Shown here piece by piece: positions 23,386 to 27,545 of a stretch of 27,545 bases of DNA (positions within the stretch are counted from its first letter, which is position 1; each line of letters starts with the position of its first letter). Below the pieces are notes generated by a model. It was not told where the DNA came from. It saw only the letters and a list, made by a program, of their open reading frames with translations, and ran no database searches. The position numbers and the translations under genes were made by a program. Source of the stretch: an uncultured Flavobacteriales bacterium. Its GTDB lineage: Bacteria > Bacteroidota > Bacteroidia > Flavobacteriales > BACL11. The DNA lies in NCBI GenBank assembly GCA_950069165.1, contig CATMIT010000008.1:1-27545 (forward strand). Reading direction: 5' to 3'.

Positions 23386-24012
23386 TTGACTTATAGCGAT
23401 ACATTTTTTATTATTCTCACTTTTGATTTGCTTCTAATAGCACTGCTAAAAGCCTTTTACCAGAAATTTACAAAACAACTGTTTCTTAGTGTTTTTGCTC
23501 AAAGATATGCTAATCAGTACTTAAAAGAAGAAAATGTATTTACAGAAAGAGCCACTTTTCTGCTAACCACCATAATGCTGATTAACATTAGCTTGTTCCT
23601 AGCAAAAACTATTTTTGGCATTAATTTGAGTCTCCCCGATTTCCTAAATGTAATTATTTTTACTGCCATTTATTTTCTATCAAAATCCATTATTATTCGT
23701 CTTTTAGGGCATATTTTTTTGCTAAAACCCTTAGCAAAATTGGGAGTATATTTTTCCTTTTTATTCGATAGAGTGATTGGGATTATCCTTTTTCCTATTA
23801 TAGTATTCCTATTTTTTTCTCCCATTAGTGCTAGCCCTATTTTAATCACCTTTTCAGTAGTAATTATCGTCCTATTTTTAGGGATTAAAATATTCTGGCT
23901 ATGGAAAATAGGGATAGGAGGCTTTGGGCTTTCCAGATATTATTTATTTCTGTATCTTTGCACCCTTGAAATTTTACCACTTTTAGTTTTTACCAAAGCG
24001 GTATTCTATTAG
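23386..24012 (+). CDS. DUF4271 integral membrane protein
   Basis: About 208 residues from a TTG at 23386; the open frame extends to a TTG at 23362 inside the promoter. There is no ATG until about residue 64, so a TTG start is likely. It has roughly six hydrophobic segments, and the layout (short polar N-terminus, helix, then KQLFLSVFAQRYANQY before the next helices) fits the Bacteroidota DUF4271 family. Function is unknown. It stands directly before hemD, a pairing common in Flavobacteriia. Confidence 0.8.
   Translation: MTYSDTFFIILTFDLLLIALLKAFYQKFTKQLFLSVFAQRYANQYLKEENVFTERATFLLTTIMLINISLFLAKTIFGINLSLPDFLNVIIFTAIYFLSKSIIIRLLGHIFLLKPLAKLGVYFSFLFDRVIGIILFPIIVFLFFSPISASPILITFSVVIIVLFLGIKIFWLWKIGIGGFGLSRYYLFLYLCTLEILPLLVFTKAVFY
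23953..23960 (+). promoter_or_regulatory. Possible internal promoter box before hemD
   Basis: TATCTTTG inside the DUF4271 coding region, 76 bases before the hemD ATG, is identical to the DUF4271 promoter box. No properly spaced -33 TTG is seen, so this is tentative. Confidence 0.35.
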
Positions 24013-24036
24013 AATAAAAATAAAAATCAAGACACC

Positions 24037-24804
24037 ATGGAAGGAAGAAAGAAAAAGGTAAAATCAATACTTATTTCACAACCAAAGCCAGAAAATGGTA
24101 AATCTCCTTATTTTAGCTTGGCATCAAAGCATAAGTTAAAAATTGATTTCGTTCCTTTTATTCATGTTGAAGAGATAAGCACCAAAGAGTTCAAAAAGCA
24201 AAAAATAAGTATTTTGAATCATGATGCGGTAATTTTTACCAGCAAAAACGCCATGGATCATTACTTTATGATGTGTGAGAAATTAAGGATAAAAGTTCCT
24301 GAAACCATGAAATATTTTTGCGTTTCTGAGGCCATTGCATACTATCTTCAAAACTTTATTACTTTCAGAAAAAGAAAAGTTTTTACAGGCGAGCAAATGT
24401 TTTCTCAGCTTATTCCTGTCTTAAAAAAGCACAAGGAATGCATGTTTCTTTTACCGTGTTCTGACCTTATAAAAGAAAGGATTGTAGATACTTTGAAAAG
24501 CAATGAAATTAATTTCACCAAGTCCGTAATGTATAAAGTGGTTTGTTCTGATTTATCAGATTTGGAAGATGTGTATTATGATATTTTGGTATTTTTCTCC
24601 CCAACAGGAATTACTTCCCTTTATAAGAATTTCCCTGATTTTAAGCAAAAGGATACTAGAATTGCAGCTTTCGGGCCAACTACCGCAAAATCAGTAGCCG
24701 ATTATAAACTAATTTTAGATATTGATGCCCCAAATGAAAAAGCACCATCTATGTCCATGGCGCTTGATCAGTACATAAAAGTATCCAACAAAAGAAAAAG
24801 ATAA
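24037..24804 (+). CDS. hemD: Uroporphyrinogen-III synthase
   Basis: 255 residues of the low-identity HemD fold: SILISQPKPENGKSPYF at the N-terminus, DAVIFTSKNAMDHYF, a middle LLPCSDLIKERIVDTL, and the second-lobe signature DILVFFSPTGITSLYKNF with IAAFGPTTAKSVADY. It cyclises hydroxymethylbilane to uroporphyrinogen III for haem. It begins 24 bases after DUF4271, and a strong terminator follows. Confidence 0.92.
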   Translation: MEGRKKKVKSILISQPKPENGKSPYFSLASKHKLKIDFVPFIHVEEISTKEFKKQKISILNHDAVIFTSKNAMDHYFMMCEKLRIKVPETMKYFCVSEAIAYYLQNFITFRKRKVFTGEQMFSQLIPVLKKHKECMFLLPCSDLIKERIVDTLKSNEINFTKSVMYKVVCSDLSDLEDVYYDILVFFSPTGITSLYKNFPDFKQKDTRIAAFGPTTAKSVADYKLILDIDAPNEKAPSMSMALDQYIKVSNKRKR

Positions 24805-24822
24805 TTCTCAAAAAATCAAATT

Positions 24823-24850
24823 AAAAAAAGGAGCAATTGCTCCTTTTTTT
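24823..24850. terminator. Perfectly palindromic bidirectional terminator
   Basis: 28 bases form a perfect inverted repeat: seven A, GGAGC, AATT, GCTCC, seven T. It follows hemD by 18 bases and works structurally on both strands, separating the hemD unit from rnpA. Confidence 0.85.
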
Positions 24851-24877
24851 GTCCTCAGAAATTAGTAATTTACCCCC

Positions 24878-25252
24878 ATGCAAACTTTTAGTAAACAAGA
24901 GCGGCTTTGTGGTAAAAAACAAATTGACAATCTTTTCGCAACAGGAGAGAGTTTTAAGGAAGGAAGTTTTGCGGTAATTTGGAAAACACAAAAGGGGAAT
25001 CCAGAATTTCCTGCACAAATCATGATAAGCATCCCAAAAAGAAATATAGCCAAAGCTAATCAAAGAAATTTGCTTAAAAGGTTAGTAAGGGAAGCTTATC
25101 GCAAGCAGAAACACACTTTATATAAAGCTTTGTCAAAACAAGAGAAACAAATTATTTTTGCAATTATTTATTTAAAATCAAATATTATAAAAAATAAAGA
25201 AGTGGAACTGGAAATAAATGTAGTTTTAAATCGTTTAATAAAACAACTTTGA
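24878..25252 (+). CDS. rnpA: Ribonuclease P protein component
   Basis: 124 residues. An N-terminal SKQERLCGKKQIDNLF and the RNR-type RNA-binding motif in KANQRNLLKRLVREAYR (near 60-75) identify RnpA, which assists the catalytic RNA in 5' maturation of tRNAs. The usual partner rpmH is not beside it. The stop TGA overlaps the yidD TTG start (TTGA), so the two are translationally coupled. Confidence 0.93.
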   Translation: MQTFSKQERLCGKKQIDNLFATGESFKEGSFAVIWKTQKGNPEFPAQIMISIPKRNIAKANQRNLLKRLVREAYRKQKHTLYKALSKQEKQIIFAIIYLKSNIIKNKEVELEINVVLNRLIKQL

Positions 25253-25470
25253 AAAAACTAATAAGTTATATTTTTGTTACCATTATAAAAGTCTATAAAG
25301 TAATGATTTCTCCACTTTTTTCACCAAAATGCAGATACACCCCAACATGCTCTGATTATGGGATTCAATCTATAAATAAACATGGTGCTTTTAAGGGAGG
25401 ATACTATACAATAAAAAGAATTTTAACATGTCATCCCTGGGGAGGTGACGGCTACGATCCTGTGCCATAA
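25249..25470 (+). CDS. yidD: Membrane protein insertion efficiency factor YidD
   Basis: 73 residues. An N-terminal amphipathic/membrane helix is followed by SPLFSPKCRYTPTCSDYG, GAFKGGYYTIKRILTCHPWGGDGYDPVP, the three-Cys and HPWG signature of YidD, which helps YidC insert membrane proteins. The TTG start at 25249 overlaps the rnpA stop; the next in-frame ATG would remove the N-terminal helix. Confidence 0.94.
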   Translation: MKKLISYIFVTIIKVYKVMISPLFSPKCRYTPTCSDYGIQSINKHGAFKGGYYTIKRILTCHPWGGDGYDPVP

Positions 25471-25472
25471 AT

Positions 25473-27140
25473 ATGAAAATTATGAAAAAAATTAAAATAA
25501 CATTAGTTGCAATTACTGTAATTATTGCTTCATTTTTATCGGTTAGTTTCACCGATAATTATTTTGAAGTTGCCAAGAATCTAGATATTTTCACCTCACT
25601 TTACAAAGAACTCAATACCTATTATGTAGATGAAACTGATCCTGGAAAATTAATGAAAAAAGGTATTGATGCCATGTTGAAATCATTAGATCCTTATACC
25701 ACTTACATTCCTGAATCTGAAATTGAAGATTTTCGTTTTATGACAACTGGGCAATACGGAGGAATAGGTGCGATAATTACAAAAAGGGGTGATTATGTTT
25801 TTATCAATGAACCTTATGAGGGTTTCCCCGCGCAAAAGGCTGGGCTTATGGCAGGCGATAAAATTCTGGAAATAAATGGTGTGTCAGCAAAAGGGAAAAC
25901 GACTGAAGATGTAAGTAAAGTTTTGAAAGGCCAACCCAACACATCTGTTACCCTGCTTATGGAAAGAAAAAACCAAGACAAGCCCTTTGAAGTAAGTTTT
26001 GACAGAGAAAAGGTAACTGTAAAAAGTGTTCCATATTCTGGTTTTGTTGCAGATGGAATTGGATATATAAAACTTAGAAGTTTTACACGAAATTGCGGAA
26101 AAGACATAAAAAAGGCATTAGTAAATCTTAAAAAAGAGCAAGAATTAAAAGGCTTAATTTTAGATTTAAGAGGAAACCCTGGAGGTCTTTTAAACGAATC
26201 GGTAAATATCTCCAATATTTTTGTGGAAGGAGGAGAAGAAATTGTAAGCACTAAGGGTAAAATAAAAGAATGGGAAAAAGTGTATAAAGCAACTCAAAAA
26301 GCAGAAGATACGAAGACCCCCTTAGTCGTATTAATCAATCAAAGTTCGGCATCTGCATCTGAAATTGTATCGGGAGTAATGCAAGATTTAGATAGAGGCG
26401 TAATAATTGGAAGCAGGAGTTTTGGAAAAGGACTAGTACAACAAAGCAGAAAACTTAGTTATAATACTCAGCTAAAAGTAACCATTGCTAAATATTATAC
26501 CCCCAGTGGAAGATGTATTCAGGCAAGAGATTATTCCAATAGAAATGAGGATGGTAGTGTTGGGAAAATTCAAGATTCTTTGAAAACGGCTTTTAAAACC
26601 AAAAACGGCAGAACGGTATATGATGGAGGAGGAATTGAGCCAGACATTGAAGTAGAACAAGAAAAAATCGGAAACATTACCATTAGCTTAATTAGAAAAA
26701 GATTAATTTTTGATTATGCGACAGATTATCGTTTTTCACATGACAGCATAGCTTCTGCTGATAAATTTCAATTTTCAGATGAAAATTTTGTTGACTTTCA
26801 ATCTTTTTTATCAGATAAAGAATACGAATATACTACTGAAACGGAAGACGTAGTAGAGAAGCTAAAAAAAATAGCTGAGGAAGAATTTTATTTTAAGGAA
26901 ATAGCTACTGAATATAATGCTCTAATTGCAAAATTAGAAGTGAATAAAAAAGATGATTTAAATAAATTTAAATCTGAAATTAAAGAGCTAATCACAAGCG
27001 AAATTGTAAGTAGATATTATTATCAAAAAGGCAGGATTATTGCAACACTTCAATTTGACAAAGATGTGGAGGAGGCAATAAAGGTTTTAAAGGACAAAAA
27101 GCGATATGATAATATATTAGCGGGGACTTCCGTTAAATAA
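25473..27140 (+). CDS. S41 C-terminal processing peptidase, second copy
   Basis: 555 residues. An N-terminal signal or anchor (about 8-25) precedes a PDZ domain (about 95-170, YGGIGAII, GLMAGDKILEINGVSA) and the S41 core with LILDLRGNPGG. Catalytic Ser294 lies in SSASASE and Lys319 in RSFGKGLVQ, the same 25-residue spacing as the other S41 enzyme. A roughly 150-residue helical C-terminal extension follows. An in-frame ATG at 25482 is an alternative start. It begins 2 bases after yidD. Sequence outside the core differs widely from the copy at 15231-16787, so these are ancient paralogues, not a duplication. Confidence 0.93.
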   Translation: MKIMKKIKITLVAITVIIASFLSVSFTDNYFEVAKNLDIFTSLYKELNTYYVDETDPGKLMKKGIDAMLKSLDPYTTYIPESEIEDFRFMTTGQYGGIGAIITKRGDYVFINEPYEGFPAQKAGLMAGDKILEINGVSAKGKTTEDVSKVLKGQPNTSVTLLMERKNQDKPFEVSFDREKVTVKSVPYSGFVADGIGYIKLRSFTRNCGKDIKKALVNLKKEQELKGLILDLRGNPGGLLNESVNISNIFVEGGEEIVSTKGKIKEWEKVYKATQKAEDTKTPLVVLINQSSASASEIVSGVMQDLDRGVIIGSRSFGKGLVQQSRKLSYNTQLKVTIAKYYTPSGRCIQARDYSNRNEDGSVGKIQDSLKTAFKTKNGRTVYDGGGIEPDIEVEQEKIGNITISLIRKRLIFDYATDYRFSHDSIASADKFQFSDENFVDFQSFLSDKEYEYTTETEDVVEKLKKIAEEEFYFKEIATEYNALIAKLEVNKKDDLNKFKSEIKELITSEIVSRYYYQKGRIIATLQFDKDVEEAIKVLKDKKRYDNILAGTSVK

Positions 27141-27141
27141 A

Positions 27142-27545
27142 ATGAGAGAGATTATAAAAAAACTTCAAACTTTTTTCTTTGTTTTATTAGGGGTTGCAAT
27201 TCCTACCTCAATAGCTGCAAGTGGAATAATTATGGGGTTTCTTGCGTTACTTTGGATTTTTGAAGGAGGGGTTAATGAAAAGTTAAAACAAATAATTTCA
27301 AGCAAATGGATGTTAGCCGTATTAGCACTAATTAGTTATTACGGCCTTGCAATGTTGTGGGGCGATAATCATGAGAATAGTTCATGGATTTTCCAGAAGC
27401 TACCATTACTGCTTATGTTTATCGTTTTTGCTACAACCAACTTTAAGCAAAAAACACTCAAGCTTGGCGCCATTGCTTTTTTAATAACAACTTTCATTTC
27501 TGCACTTATAGCTATTGCAATTAATTTTGGGATTATTCAGGAGTT
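27142..27545 (+). CDS. Polytopic membrane protein, O-antigen ligase-like, cut by window end
   Basis: An open frame begins with ATG one base after the S41 stop and runs off the window with 134 residues and no stop. It holds several hydrophobic helices (LGVAIPTSIAASGIIMGFLALLWIF, MLAVLALISYYGLAMLWG, KLPLLLMFIVFAT, KLGAIAFLITTFISALIAIAI). The short start into a first helix, the SSWIFQKLPLLLMF segment and the paired helices resemble the N-terminal part of O-antigen ligase/Wzy-like proteins. The family call is tentative because the diagnostic periplasmic loop is beyond the window; that it is a real gene is more secure. Confidence 0.65.
   Translation, partial: MREIIKKLQTFFFVLLGVAIPTSIAASGIIMGFLALLWIFEGGVNEKLKQIISSKWMLAVLALISYYGLAMLWGDNHENSSWIFQKLPLLLMFIVFATTNFKQKTLKLGAIAFLITTFISALIAIAINFGIIQE

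Noticed and set aside
1..27545. CRISPR arrays, insertion sequences, prophage or defence genes
   Set aside because: No regularly spaced repeats, transposase, integrase, nuclease or Cas-like frames were recognised on either strand.

Overview
The window reads as a chromosome segment of a low-GC member of the Bacteroidota, most likely Flavobacteriales. Evidence for this: secreted proteins with type IX secretion (T9SS type A) C-terminal domains; lineage-typical families (DUF1844, DUF4270, DUF4271, a GlgA-like one-domain protein next to panC and glmS, dimeric-type glycyl-tRNA synthetase); and repeated promoter boxes of the form TAnnTTTG, the Bacteroidota -7 element. Genes are very tightly packed. 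No stretch over 300 bases lacks a gene, and several convergent gene pairs end within 0-6 bases of each other or overlap.

Layout. Bases 1 to about 240 are about 60% GC by hand count and encode, on the minus strand, part of a LamG-type domain. They do not fit the rest of the sequence (about 37% GC just after) and look like a chimeric contig end joined to the 3' end of a di-haem cytochrome c peroxidase gene (to 472). Next comes a minus-strand pair of secreted redox proteins, a thioredoxin-fold protein and a multicopper oxidase (479-3017). A plus-strand operon follows: DUF1844, a membrane-anchored coiled-coil protein and exodeoxyribonuclease III (3126-5129), then an OmpA-like lipoprotein (5233-6231). 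Converging on it is a minus-strand operon panC, flippase-like membrane protein, rfaE2, radA (6220-9929). Divergent from panC runs a GlgA-like protein, DUF4270 lipoprotein and glmS (10018-13965).

The most unusual spot is directly after glmS. A very AT-rich SAM-methyltransferase gene sits between the intact glmS 3' end and a second, diverged copy of the last 17 glmS codons plus stop (14713-14766), exactly 801 bases downstream. This is the footprint expected when foreign DNA enters at the glmS 3' end.

The remainder is housekeeping. There is a minus-strand group of dCMP deaminase, S41 protease and a MORN-repeat protein; a tRNA-Leu(CAA) with its own terminator; and a prs-rplY-pth operon. Next are glyS, divergent from a DUF3109 metal-binding-type protein, and glutaryl-CoA dehydrogenase with a DUF3817 membrane protein. 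Last come DUF4271 and uroporphyrinogen-III synthase, a clean palindromic terminator, then rnpA, yidD, a second S41 protease and the start of a polytopic membrane protein resembling O-antigen ligases, cut by the window edge.

Functionally the window mixes nucleotide, cofactor and amino-sugar precursor supply (prs, dCMP deaminase, panC, hemD, glmS), envelope building (rfaE2, flippase-like protein, OmpA-like protein, YidD, S41 proteases), DNA repair (xth, radA) and translation (tRNA-Leu, rplY, pth, glyS, rnpA). I see no CRISPR array, complete insertion sequence, phage module or recognisable defence system. The glmS-flanking cassette is the best candidate for something undescribed.
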